Assembly: GCF_003205205.1 (NCBI RefSeq)
Contig: NZ_QJRL01000038.1
Span: 1 to 36,080 of the forward strand
Direction of reading: 5' to 3'
Length of the DNA stretch: 36,080 nt
DNA from: Pseudomonas sp. LB-090624
GTDB lineage: Bacteria; Pseudomonadota; Gammaproteobacteria; Pseudomonadales; Pseudomonadaceae
How positions within the stretch are numbered: position 1 is the stretch's first letter; every line of letters begins with the position of its first letter. Below the pieces are notes generated by a model, which saw only the letters and a list, made by a program, of their open reading frames with translations, was not told the origin of the DNA and did not search any database. The position numbers and the translations under genes were made by a program. Shown here piece after piece: positions 17,442-25,425 of the stretch.

Positions 17442-18719
17442 ATGCGTTCACTTCGCCGGGTCGCGATCCTGGGCGGCAACCGAATTCCCTTCGCCCGTTC
17501 CAACGGTGCCTACGCCACGGCCAGCAATCAGGCGATGCTCACCGCCGCCCTCGAAGGGCTGGTCGAGCGCTACCGCCTGCATGGGCTGCGGCTGGGCGAA
17601 GTGGTGGCGGGCGCAGTGCTCAAACAGTCGCGTGACATGAACCTGACCCGTGAGTGCGTGCTGGGTTCGCGCCTGGCGCCGCAGACGCCGGCGTATGACA
17701 TCCAGCAAGCCTGTGGCACCGGCCTGGAGGCGGCGCTGCTGGTGGCCAACAAGATTGCCCTTGGGCAGATCGACAGCGGTATCGCCGGCGGCGTGGACAC
17801 CACCTCCGATGCACCGATTGCGGTCAACGAGGGCCTGCGTCATATCCTGCTGCAGGCCAACCGTGGCAAAAGCCTGGGCGAGCGGCTGAAACCCTTGCTG
17901 CAGTTGCGCCCGCATCACTTGAAACCCGAGTTGCCGCGCAACGGCGAGCCGCGCACAGGGCTGTCGATGGGCGAGCACTGCGAGCGCATGGCCCAGGCCT
18001 GGCGGATTGGCCGTGCCGAGCAGGACGAACTGGCGTTGCACAGTCATCAGCAGCTGGCTGCCGCGTATGCCGAGGGTTGGCAGGACGACCTGCTGACACC
18101 GTTCTTGTCGCTGACCCGCGATAACAACCTGCGCCCAGACCTGACCCTCGACCAATTGTCCAGGCTCAAGCCAGCCTTCGACCGCAGCGGCCAGGGCACG
18201 TTGACGGCAGGCAACTCCACGCCGCTGACCGATGGTGCGTCGCTGGTGCTGCTGGGCAGCGAGGAATGGGCCGCGCAGCAGGGTTTGCAGGTGCTGGCCT
18301 ACCTGGTCGACGGTGAGACCGCCGCGGTGGACTTCGTCACCGGCCGCGAGGGGCTGTTGATGGCGCCGGTGTATGCGGTACCCCGTTTGCTGGCGCGCAA
18401 TGGTCTGACGCTGCAAGACTTTGACTATTACGAAATCCACGAGGCCTTTGCAGCCCAGGTGCTGTGTACCCTCAAGGCTTGGGAGGATGCCGATTACTGC
18501 CGCGAACGCTTGGGGCTGGCTGCACCACTTGGGGCGATCGACCGGCGCAAGCTCAACGTCAAGGGCAGCTCGTTGGCAGCCGGGCACCCGTTTGCTGCGA
18601 CCGGTGGGCGAATACTGGCCCACCTGGCGAAGTTGCTGGCAACGGCGGGGAAGGGGCGAGGGTTGATTTCAATTTGCGCGGCGGGTGGGCAGGGGGTGAC
18701 CGTTATCGTCGAACGATGA
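17442..18719 (+). CDS. acetyl-CoA acyltransferase / thiolase (FadI/FadA2-like)
   Basis: This 425-residue thiolase makes or cleaves 3-oxoacyl-CoA. The nucleophilic cysteine is Cys91 in QQACGTGLEAA, the catalytic histidine is His382 in GSSLAAGHPFAATGGR, and the second cysteine is Cys412 in SICAAGGQG. The CAAGG form resembles FadI and FadA2 rather than the usual CxGGG of PhaA or AtoB. The start at ATG 17442 has AGGAGG with nine bases of spacing; ATG 17436, six bases earlier, has only three. It is divergent from the fabG-like/maoC-like pair and likely works with them. An AraC-type regulator follows 60 bp downstream. Whether it acts in synthesis or breakdown cannot be decided from sequence. Confidence 0.93.
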   Translation: MRSLRRVAILGGNRIPFARSNGAYATASNQAMLTAALEGLVERYRLHGLRLGEVVAGAVLKQSRDMNLTRECVLGSRLAPQTPAYDIQQACGTGLEAALLVANKIALGQIDSGIAGGVDTTSDAPIAVNEGLRHILLQANRGKSLGERLKPLLQLRPHHLKPELPRNGEPRTGLSMGEHCERMAQAWRIGRAEQDELALHSHQQLAAAYAEGWQDDLLTPFLSLTRDNNLRPDLTLDQLSRLKPAFDRSGQGTLTAGNSTPLTDGASLVLLGSEEWAAQQGLQVLAYLVDGETAAVDFVTGREGLLMAPVYAVPRLLARNGLTLQDFDYYEIHEAFAAQVLCTLKAWEDADYCRERLGLAAPLGAIDRRKLNVKGSSLAAGHPFAATGGRILAHLAKLLATAGKGRGLISICAAGGQGVTVIVER

Positions 18720-18779
18720 TTTCTGTGAGTACCGCCCCTAGCTGTTAGGCTTGTCTGGTCAGAACTACAAGAAGCCGCC

Positions 18780-19559
18780 ATGCCGATCATCGGACAGCCT
18801 CGTCCCATCCCCGAACTGGATCACCTGCCCAGACCCCTGTATGCCCGCGCCGAAAGCCTCGGCGCCGGTTCCTGGACCACCCGCCACCAGCACGACTGGG
18901 TACAGTTTTCCTACGCGATCAGCGGGGTGCTGGGTGTGTATACCGACGAAGGCAGTTACTTCGCGCCGCCGCAGTGGGGGGTGTGGATCCCGGCCGATGC
19001 CGAGCACGAAGTGGTTACCTCGATGCAGGCCGAGATGCGCAGCTTGTATGTGCGCCGCGATGCCTGCCTGTGGGCAGCGGAGCGATGCCGGGTGCTGGAA
19101 GTGACCCCGCTGGCGCGCGAGCTGATCAAGCAGTTCTGCCTGTACTCGGCAGATTACCCGGAGGGTGACAGCGCCGAGGCGCGACTGGTGGCGGTGCTGC
19201 TGGACCAGTTGCGCACCTTGCCAGAGGTTGGCTTTTCGCTGCCGTTGCCACGCCACCCGGGATTGCTGGCGCTGTGCAATGGCTTGATCGCCGCACCGGA
19301 CCAGCCCCAGACCTTGCAGCAGTGGGCGCGGGAATTGGGGTGTTCGGAGAAGACGCTGATGCGGCTGTTCCAGCGTGAGACCGGCTTGAGCTTTCGCAAC
19401 TGGCGCCAGCGCATGCGGCTGTTGTCATCGCTGGCGTTGCTGGAGGCGGGGGAGAATGTGACCGAGGCAGCCTTGGGATGTGGGTATGACTCCACCTCGG
19501 CCTATATTGCGGCGTTCAAGCAGCTGTTTGGGGCAACGCCGGGGGAGCTGAAGCTTTAG
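18780..19559 (+). CDS. AraC family transcriptional regulator with cupin sensor domain
   Basis: This 259-residue regulator has an N-terminal cupin-like domain (about residues 15-130) with the conserved HQHDWVQFSYAISG strand pattern, followed by a C-terminal AraC DNA-binding domain with two helix-turn-helix units. The second HTH carries the family's VTEAALGCGYDSTSAYIAAFKQLFGATPGELK signature. The arrangement is that of the NimR/YeaM-type AraC regulators. It begins 60 bp after the thiolase gene on the same strand, and the FabG-like operon lies nearby, so these may be its targets, but this is inference from position only. Its transcript probably ends at the palindrome at 19573-19615. Confidence 0.92.
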   Translation: MPIIGQPRPIPELDHLPRPLYARAESLGAGSWTTRHQHDWVQFSYAISGVLGVYTDEGSYFAPPQWGVWIPADAEHEVVTSMQAEMRSLYVRRDACLWAAERCRVLEVTPLARELIKQFCLYSADYPEGDSAEARLVAVLLDQLRTLPEVGFSLPLPRHPGLLALCNGLIAAPDQPQTLQQWARELGCSEKTLMRLFQRETGLSFRNWRQRMRLLSSLALLEAGENVTEAALGCGYDSTSAYIAAFKQLFGATPGELKL

Positions 19560-19572
19560 TGGTTGGGTGCCC

Positions 19573-19615
19573 GAGCCGGGCTTTTCACGGGTATACCTGC
19601 GAAAAACCCCGGCTC
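19573..19615. terminator. bidirectional hairpin between convergent genes
   Basis: GAGCCGGG at 19573-19580 pairs with CCCGGCTC at the right end (19608-19615), and the dyad continues inward through CTTTTCACGGGTATACC and its near-complement with a few mismatches. The A/T run just inside the outer stem supplies T-rich sequence on both strands. It lies between the AraC gene (ends 19559) and the chemoreceptor gene (ends 19626). Confidence 0.65.
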
Positions 19616-19625
19616 AGGCCACCGA

Positions 19626-21569
19626 TCAGGTCCGGAACCTGCGCACCAGCGCATCCAGCTCATTGGACAAACCGGCCAGGCTTTGCGAATCCTGGCGCGC
19701 TGCCTGGGCCAGTTCGGCCACCAGCTGGGCATCCCCGTGAATCTGGCTGATATGACGGTTGATGTCCTCGGCCACCTGGTGCTGTTCCTCGGCCGCCGTT
19801 GCAATCTGCGTGTTCATGTCACGGATCACATCCACCGACTCACGGATTTGCCCGAAGCTGTCGCGGGCCAGGCCAATACGGCTCACCGACTGCTGTGAAA
19901 CTTCCAGGCTGGCATGCATCTGCTCAGCCACTTCGGCCGTGCGGCTGGCCAGGTTGCCCAGCAAACCGTCGATTTCTGCAGTGGAGTCGGCCGTGCGCTT
20001 GGCCAGCGCCCGCACTTCATCAGCCACTACGGCAAAGCCACGCCCCTGCTCACCGGCGCGAGCGGCCTCGATGGCGGCGTTGAGAGCCAGCAAGTTGGTC
20101 TGCTCGGCAATCGAGCGGATGGTGCCGAGGATCGACTGGATGGCATTACTGTCACGCTCCAGCTGCTGGATCGACTGCGCCGATTGCTCGATCTCCTGGC
20201 TCAGGCGGTCGACGCTATGTACCGCCGCATCGATCTGCTGCTGGCCTTCGCGGGCCTGTTGCTGGCCGCTGTCGGCCGACTGTGCCGCCTGGCTGCAGGA
20301 GCGCGCGACTTCGTTGGCGGTGGCAACCATTTCGTGGAAGGCAGTGGAGACCATGTCCACGGCTTCGCGCTGGCGACCGGCGGCCTCGGCCATGTTGCTC
20401 GACACTTGGGTCGAGCTGTTGGAGGTGCTGAGGATCTTGCCTGCCGCCGCGCCAATGTGCTGGATCAGGCTGCGAATGGCGCCGAGGAACTGGTTGAACC
20501 AGCTGGCCAGCTGAGCCGTTTCGTCACGGCCACGAACTTCCAGGTTGCGGGTCAGGTCGCCTTCACCCTGGGCAATGTCCTCCAGGCCATTGGTGACGCT
20601 GTTGATCGGGCGCACGATCAGCTTGGCAAAGGCGGCGCCGACCACGGCGAACAGGGCGGCCAGGACCACGGCGACGGCGCCGATCAGCCAGGTCAGCTGG
20701 GTGGTGGTCTGCATGACTTCGCTTTGTTCGATCAGGCCGATGAAGGTCCAGCCCAGTTGCTCGTCGGGGTAGACGTTGGCCATGTAGCGCACGCCGTTGA
20801 GCTCGACTTCGACCAGGCCCTTGCCGGCCTTGGCCAGCTCGGCATAGCCATCGCCAAAGCTGGCCAGCTGCTTGAAGTTGTGGCCGGCTTCGCGTGGGTC
20901 GACCATCACGTTGCCGTTGCTTTCCACCAGCATCAGGTAGCCGCTTTCGCCCAGCTTGATCTGCTTGACGATCTCGGTCAGGCCCTTGAGCGAGACGTCG
21001 ATGTTGACCACACCGCCAGGGTTGCCCAACTGGTTGGCCACGGCGCGCACGGTGCTGACCAGCACTGCGTCGTCGGCAGCCCAGTAATAGGCGCCGGTGC
21101 GCACGGTCTTGCCCGGGTTGGCCATGGCCAGTTGGTACCAAGGGCGTGGTCGTGGGTCGTAGTTGACGAATTTCTGGCCGGCTGGCCAGCCGACGTAGCC
21201 GCCGTCACTGACACCGTAGGACACATAGGCGTAGTTGGGGTGCGAGTCTGCCAGGCGGGTGAAGAAGTCCAGCAGTTGCTTGTCCTGCTCGCCCAGCTCA
21301 TAGGAGGGGTTGGCGCTCATGAACTTGTTCAGGTTGCCGCCGGTGGCGGCGACCATGGGTTGCGCAGCCAGGTACTCGACGTTCTGGTTGATGCCCTGGA
21401 AGAAGATGTTCATCGCGTTGCTGACCTGGCGGATTTCACGGCTGCTGCCGTCGAGGAATCCGTCACGGGCTTCGCCACGCAGGTTGAGGACCACAAGGGT
21501 GGCCACAAGGACGATGGGCAAGCCGGCGATGACCGCGAATGCCCAGGTCAGTTTCTGTTTGATGCTCAT
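19626..21569 (-). CDS. methyl-accepting chemotaxis protein with dCache sensor
   Basis: This 647-residue chemoreceptor has a first membrane helix at about residues 8-31, a periplasmic double-Cache domain (about 35-285), a second helix (about 288-312), a HAMP domain and a long cytoplasmic signalling coiled coil. The tip sequence that contacts CheA/CheW is present (IAEQTNLLALNAAIEAARAGEQGRGFAVVADEVRALA). In the sensor, Tyr137, Arg142, Trp144 and Tyr145 in YDPRPRPWY, with a downstream Tyr and Asp, resemble the amino-acid-binding motif of PctA-type dCache domains; spacing differs by about one residue. An amino-acid ligand is therefore suggested, not shown. ATG 21569 has GGGAG six bases upstream. 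There is no C-terminal CheR-docking pentapeptide. Confidence 0.94.
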   Translation of the reverse strand: MSIKQKLTWAFAVIAGLPIVLVATLVVLNLRGEARDGFLDGSSREIRQVSNAMNIFFQGINQNVEYLAAQPMVAATGGNLNKFMSANPSYELGEQDKQLLDFFTRLADSHPNYAYVSYGVSDGGYVGWPAGQKFVNYDPRPRPWYQLAMANPGKTVRTGAYYWAADDAVLVSTVRAVANQLGNPGGVVNIDVSLKGLTEIVKQIKLGESGYLMLVESNGNVMVDPREAGHNFKQLASFGDGYAELAKAGKGLVEVELNGVRYMANVYPDEQLGWTFIGLIEQSEVMQTTTQLTWLIGAVAVVLAALFAVVGAAFAKLIVRPINSVTNGLEDIAQGEGDLTRNLEVRGRDETAQLASWFNQFLGAIRSLIQHIGAAAGKILSTSNSSTQVSSNMAEAAGRQREAVDMVSTAFHEMVATANEVARSCSQAAQSADSGQQQAREGQQQIDAAVHSVDRLSQEIEQSAQSIQQLERDSNAIQSILGTIRSIAEQTNLLALNAAIEAARAGEQGRGFAVVADEVRALAKRTADSTAEIDGLLGNLASRTAEVAEQMHASLEVSQQSVSRIGLARDSFGQIRESVDVIRDMNTQIATAAEEQHQVAEDINRHISQIHGDAQLVAELAQAARQDSQSLAGLSNELDALVRRFRT

Positions 21570-21618
21570 CGACGCTCCCGGAAATTTTTTTTGTCGACAC
21601 ACGAGGCAGGTACCCAGT

Positions 21619-21645
21619 GCATCGGCAGCTTCCGGCTTTTATGAA
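21619..21645 (-). promoter_or_regulatory. possible sigma-28 (FliA) promoter for the chemoreceptor
   Basis: On the minus strand a GCCGATGC element (21619-21626) lies 15 bases downstream of TTCA (21642-21645). The -10 half matches the flagellar sigma factor consensus GCCGATAA in its first six bases; the -35 half matches poorly. It lies 50 bp upstream of the chemoreceptor start, a sensible place for a motility-linked promoter. Confidence 0.35.
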
Positions 21646-21737
21646 GCTATAACGCCTGTATTTATTGGATAAAGTCGGGGGTGGTGACTATTCGGTCGCG
21701 TTTGGGCGGTTTTGGCATACCAAACGCTTGTGACCGC

Positions 21738-22148
21738 TCAGTGACAGCAGTTGCCAGCAGCGCCATTGGCCAAGTCCTTGAGGATTGGGCAGTCGGGGCG
21801 ATCATCCCCCTGGCAGTGTGAAACCAGCTCGCCAAGGGTGTCGCGCAGGCTCACCAGTTCCTCGATGCGCCGATTCAGGTCATCGATGTGCTGCATGGCC
21901 AGCGCCTTTACATCGGCGCTGGCCCGCTGACGGTCCTGCCAGAGGGTCAGCAGCTTGCCGACCTCTTCAAGGGAAAACCCCAGGTCGCGGGAGCGCTTGA
22001 TGAACGCCAGGCTGTGCAAGTCTTCGTCCCGGTACAGGCGATAGCCGCTGTCGCTGCGCGTGGCCGGCTTGAGCAGGCCGATGGACTCGTAATAACGGAT
22101 CATCTTGGTGCTGAGCCCGCTGCGGCGGGCGGCCTGGCCGATGTTCAT
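21738..22148 (-). CDS. cueR: copper-responsive MerR-family activator CueR
   Basis: This 136-residue protein is the cytoplasmic Cu(I)/Ag(I) sensor that activates copper-export genes by untwisting long-spacer promoters. The N-terminal winged helix (MNIGQAARRSGLSTKMIRYYESIGLL) is followed by a dimerisation helix and the metal loop. Cys112 and Cys120 (HCQGDDRPDCPIL) are exactly where CueR binds copper, and Ser77 marks the monovalent-metal branch of the family. A Cys-Cys-His tail ends the protein. ATG 22148 overlaps the copA stop as ATGA, with GGAG just upstream, so it is translationally coupled to copA and autoregulated with it. Two matching operators lie upstream of copA and copZ. Confidence 0.97.
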   Translation of the reverse strand: MNIGQAARRSGLSTKMIRYYESIGLLKPATRSDSGYRLYRDEDLHSLAFIKRSRDLGFSLEEVGKLLTLWQDRQRASADVKALAMQHIDDLNRRIEELVSLRDTLGELVSHCQGDDRPDCPILKDLANGAAGNCCH

Positions 22149-24541
22149 GGTGTCTCCTGGGTGTCGCGGGTGGGCTTCCACGTCTTCAGCCACAGCGCAT
22201 TGCTGACCACACTGACGCTGGACAAGGCCATGGCGGCGCCAGCCAGCACCGGGTTGAGGTAGCCCAGCGCAGCCAGCGGGATACCGATGAGGTTGTAGAT
22301 GAAAGCCCAGAACAGGTTCTGGCGTATTTTCGCGTAGGTCTTGCGGCTGATTTCCAAGGCGGCAGGCACCAGGCGCGGGTCGCCGCGCATCAGGGTGATG
22401 CCGGCAGCCTGCATGGCCACGTCGGTGCCGCCGCCCATGGCGATACCAATATCGGCGGCGGCCAGCGCCGGGGCATCGTTGATGCCATCGCCGACCATGG
22501 CGACCACGCCATCCTGCTTGAGGGCAGTCACGGTCGCGGCTTTGTCGGCCGGCAGCACTTCGGCGTGCACATCGTCAATGCCCAGGGCATCGGCCACCAC
22601 TTTGGCGCTGCCACGGTTGTCCCCGGTCAGCAGGTGGCTACTGATGTGTTGTGCGTGCAGGGTATCGATGGCCTCCGCGGCGCCGGGCTTGAGGCTGTCA
22701 CCAAAGGCAAAAAGGCCCAGCACACGTGGTGGGGTGTTGCGCTCGATCAGCCACGATAGGGTACGTCCCTCGGCTTCCCAGGCTTGTGCCTTGGCCGCCA
22801 GGTCACCGGCCTGGAGCCCGCTTTCATCGAGCAGGCGGCGGTTGCCCAGGGCCAGTTCACGGCCCTCGACGCGCCCGGCAATGCCGCGCCCGGTCAGCGA
22901 TTGGCTGTCGGTAACGGCAGGCACCTCCAGCCCCTGTTCGGCACAGGCATCCAGCACGGCCTTGGCCAGGGGGTGTTCGCTGCCACGTTGCAGGGCACCT
23001 GCCAGGCGGTGCAGGCCGGCGCTGTTGCCATCCTTTGCCTGGCTGTGGACCACGCGTGGGCTGCCAGAGGTCAGGGTGCCTGTCTTGTCGAACACCACAC
23101 GGTTGACTGCATGGGCGCGTTCCAGCGCTTCGGCGTCCTTGATCAGGATGCCATGGCGGGCGGCAACCCCGGTACCTGCCATGATCGCTGCTGGCGTAGC
23201 CAGGCCCAGGGCACAGGGGCAGGCGATGACCAGTACCGCCACGGCGTTGATCAGTGCGGTTTCCAGCGGCGCGCCGGCCAGCCACCAGCCAACCAGGGTA
23301 ACCAGCGCCACCACCAGCACGGCCGGGACGAACACCTGGCTGACCCGGTCGACCAGTTTCTGGATCGGCGCCTTGGCGGCCTGGGCGTCTTCCACCAGAC
23401 GGATGATGCGGGCCAGTACGGTCTCGGTGCCCAGCGCCTCGGTACGCACCAGCAGCCGGCCCTCACCATTGATGGCGCCACCGGTAACGCTGTCGCCGGG
23501 TTGCTTGGGTACCGGCAAGCTTTCGCCGCTGATCAGGGCTTCATCGGCATGGCTGCTGCCGTCCTCGACCACACCGTCGACCGGGAAGCGCTCGCCAGGC
23601 TTGACCACTACCAGGTCATTCAAGCGCAACTGGGTGATATGCACGTCTTCTTCCTGGCCGTCCACCATACGTACGGCGCGTTCTGGGCGCAGGGCCTCAA
23701 GGGCTCGGATGGCACTGGCGGTCTGGCGCTTGGCACGGCTTTCCAGGCACTTGCCCAGTAGCACCAGGGCGATGACCACGGCCGAGGCTTCGAAGTACAA
23801 ATGGGGGGGCATCCCGGCGGGGGCCTGTGCCCATTGATACAGGCTCAGACCATAACCGGCGCTGGTGCCCAGGGCCACCAGCAGGTCCATGTTGCCGCTA
23901 CCGGCGCGCACGGCTTTCCAGGCGGCGACGTAAAAGCGTGCGCCGAGAATGAACTGCACAGGCGTAGCCAGCAGGAACTGCACCCAGGCGGGTAGCATCC
24001 AGTGCAGACCCAATGGCTGCACCAGCATTGGCAGTACCAGCGGCAGCGCCAGCAGCAGTGCGACAGCCACTGCCAGGCGTTCATTGCGCAGGCGGCGCGC
24101 CGCCTCATGGTCATCCTTGGCCGCTTGCGGCAGGCTGGCGCTGTAGCCGGCTTTTTGCACGGTTTCGATCAGCAGGTTGTCGTCGACTGCCGCGAGCACT
24201 TCAAGGTGCGCGCGCTCGCTGGCCAAGTTGACGCTGACCTGTTCGACCCCGGGCAGCTTGCCGAGGGCGCGCTCCACACGGCCGACGCAGCTGGCGCAGG
24301 TCATGCCGCCGATCTGTAGTTCGACGGTGTGGGTAGGCACTGCGTACCCGGCTTCGCGCACGGCGTGTATCAGGGCCGGCAAACTGTTGGCCGGTGCCTG
24401 GACCCGTGCCTTTTCAGTGGTGAGGTTGACGCTGACCTGTTCAGCGCCGGTGACCTTGCGCAGGGCGCGCTCGACCCGGCCAGCGCAGCTGGCGCAGGTC
24501 ATGCCGGAGATCGGCAGGTCGTAGGTGGTGGATGCGGGCAT
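22145..24541 (-). CDS. copA: Cu(I)-exporting P1B-type ATPase
   Basis: This 798-residue inner-membrane pump exports Cu(I) from the cytoplasm. Two N-terminal heavy-metal-associated domains carry GMTCASC (Cys16/Cys19 and Cys82/Cys85). Eight membrane helices are expected; the sixth carries the copper motif Cys441-Pro442-Cys443 (IACPCALGLATPAAI). The phosphorylated Asp485 is in DKTGTLTSG, the P1B HP motif is SEHPLAKAV, and the hinge is GDGINDAPALAAADIGIAMG. ATG 24541 follows AGGAGGAG. The start is fixed by that site; the open frame extends 14 codons further. It is controlled by the CueR-type promoter at 24567-24597, which overlaps the end of the upstream gene. Confidence 0.97.
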   Translation of the reverse strand: MPASTTYDLPISGMTCASCAGRVERALRKVTGAEQVSVNLTTEKARVQAPANSLPALIHAVREAGYAVPTHTVELQIGGMTCASCVGRVERALGKLPGVEQVSVNLASERAHLEVLAAVDDNLLIETVQKAGYSASLPQAAKDDHEAARRLRNERLAVAVALLLALPLVLPMLVQPLGLHWMLPAWVQFLLATPVQFILGARFYVAAWKAVRAGSGNMDLLVALGTSAGYGLSLYQWAQAPAGMPPHLYFEASAVVIALVLLGKCLESRAKRQTASAIRALEALRPERAVRMVDGQEEDVHITQLRLNDLVVVKPGERFPVDGVVEDGSSHADEALISGESLPVPKQPGDSVTGGAINGEGRLLVRTEALGTETVLARIIRLVEDAQAAKAPIQKLVDRVSQVFVPAVLVVALVTLVGWWLAGAPLETALINAVAVLVIACPCALGLATPAAIMAGTGVAARHGILIKDAEALERAHAVNRVVFDKTGTLTSGSPRVVHSQAKDGNSAGLHRLAGALQRGSEHPLAKAVLDACAEQGLEVPAVTDSQSLTGRGIAGRVEGRELALGNRRLLDESGLQAGDLAAKAQAWEAEGRTLSWLIERNTPPRVLGLFAFGDSLKPGAAEAIDTLHAQHISSHLLTGDNRGSAKVVADALGIDDVHAEVLPADKAATVTALKQDGVVAMVGDGINDAPALAAADIGIAMGGGTDVAMQAAGITLMRGDPRLVPAALEISRKTYAKIRQNLFWAFIYNLIGIPLAALGYLNPVLAGAAMALSSVSVVSNALWLKTWKPTRDTQETP

Positions 24542-24566
24542 GGCTCTCCTCCTTGGACAGGCCTCC

Positions 24567-24597
24567 AGCATCAACCTTGCCATGCAGGTAAGGTCAA
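24567..24597 (-). promoter_or_regulatory. CueR operator/promoter of copA-cueR
   Basis: On the minus strand the -35 element TTGACC (24592-24597) and a -10 region GATGCT (24567-24572) are separated by 19 bp, the long spacer typical of MerR-family promoters. Between them the dyad ACCTTACC-N5-GGCAAGGT (24574-24594) has one mismatch and matches the CueR consensus. The operator runs into the stop codon of the upstream hypothetical gene. Confidence 0.9.
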
Positions 24598-24980
24598 TAG
24601 TCCAGATCGGCGCGCTTCAGTTCCAGCCCATATTGCCCCATGGCGATGCGGTATTTGTTGATCTGGCCCGCCTGCAGGTTCAAACGCGTGCTGCGTTGGT
24701 CCTCGATACCCGGGGCACAACCCGCCATTTGCCCTGGCAGCAGGCGCAGGCGCACATCCACCGGACCAGGCGGCAGGTTGAAAGAGGTGGACTGTTCCTG
24801 GAACACGCGCCCGGAAAGCTGGTCGTTGAGGTACACCCCGATTTCGCAGCTGGTGGCTACTTCCAGGCGCTCCCGGGAAATGATCAGTACGCTGTAGGCC
24901 GAGTTGCCCTCGGCATTTGCCGGTGGCACTGCAGCCAACGCGCTCAAAAGCCCGACGACGCCCAATGCTGCCCTGAACAT
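24594..24980 (-). CDS. secreted hypothetical protein upstream of copA
   Basis: I do not recognise the family of this 128-residue protein. It has a signal peptide (FRAALGVVGLLSALAAVPPANA, cleavage near ANA-EG), so it is probably periplasmic. The mature part contains two cysteines (in ATSCEIGVYLN and MAGCAPG), which could form a disulphide or bind metal, and alternating hydrophobic strands that suggest a small beta-sandwich. ATG 24980 has AGGAG eight bases upstream. It lies on the same strand as copA and 52 bp before it, and the copA operator overlaps its stop. A role in copper handling is possible by position only. Confidence 0.8.
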   Translation of the reverse strand: MFRAALGVVGLLSALAAVPPANAEGNSAYSVLIISRERLEVATSCEIGVYLNDQLSGRVFQEQSTSFNLPPGPVDVRLRLLPGQMAGCAPGIEDQRSTRLNLQAGQINKYRIAMGQYGLELKRADLDY

Positions 24981-25066
24981 GAAGAATCTCCTGCTTGCCT
25001 GATCGTCAAAGGCGCAGCTTGGCCGACGCGGACGCGGATTTCCACCCCGGGTGTTGTTGGCAGCGC

Positions 25067-25097
25067 TTGACCTTGACCTGATGGCAAGCTTGAAACT
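25067..25097 (+). promoter_or_regulatory. CueR operator/promoter of copZ
   Basis: TTGACC (25067-25072) and a -10 region GAAACT (25092-25097) are 19 bp apart. The dyad ACCTTGAC-N5-GGCAAGCT (25070-25090) matches the copA operator layout, with six of eight half-site positions symmetrical. It ends 27 bp upstream of the copZ start. Confidence 0.8.
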
Positions 25098-25124
25098 TGT
25101 GGAAAACCTGAAGGAGGTAACACC

Positions 25125-25322
25125 ATGCAAGTGTTCAATGTACAAGGCATGACCTGCGGCCATTGCGTCAAGGCTGTGACCCGCGCGGTGCAGGAGCAGG
25201 ATGCGCAGGCCAAGGTCGAAATCGACCTGGCGGCCAGGCAGGTGCGGGTACAAAGCGATTTGGCCCAGGAGCAGATTCTTACCGCCATTCGCGATGAAGG
25301 TTATCAGGCCGAGGTGGCGTGA
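25125..25322 (+). CDS. copZ: copper chaperone CopZ (HMA domain)
   Basis: This 65-residue cytoplasmic protein is a single ferredoxin-like heavy-metal-associated domain that carries Cu(I) and delivers it to CopA or CueR. The metal loop is GMTCGHC (Cys11 and Cys14 as the copper ligands). The fold continues to the second strand (QVRVQSD) and the final DEGYQAEVA. The ribosome site AAGGAGG lies seven bases upstream of the ATG. It is divergent from the hypothetical-copA-cueR group and has its own CueR-type promoter. Its length matches that of other Pseudomonas CopZ proteins. Confidence 0.96.
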   Translation: MQVFNVQGMTCGHCVKAVTRAVQEQDAQAKVEIDLAARQVRVQSDLAQEQILTAIRDEGYQAEVA

Positions 25323-25425
25323 GGTTCCGGGCGCTCACCGGCCGTTTTTGTTGCAAATGTTTTCACATTGATGGGGTCCACAGCAGGTAGAATTGCCCAC
25401 TTGCTTAGCCTGCTATGGATTCCTG

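Noticed and set aside
17324..17503. A 60-residue N-terminal extension of the FabG-like protein
   Set aside because: It would overlap the start of the divergent thiolase gene; a good ribosome site precedes the ATG at 17323 and the family begins there.
19914..21644. A 576-codon plus-strand frame over the chemoreceptor gene
   Set aside because: It is the mirror of a coherent chemoreceptor on the minus strand and its translation is rich in Gly, Ala and His without domain structure.
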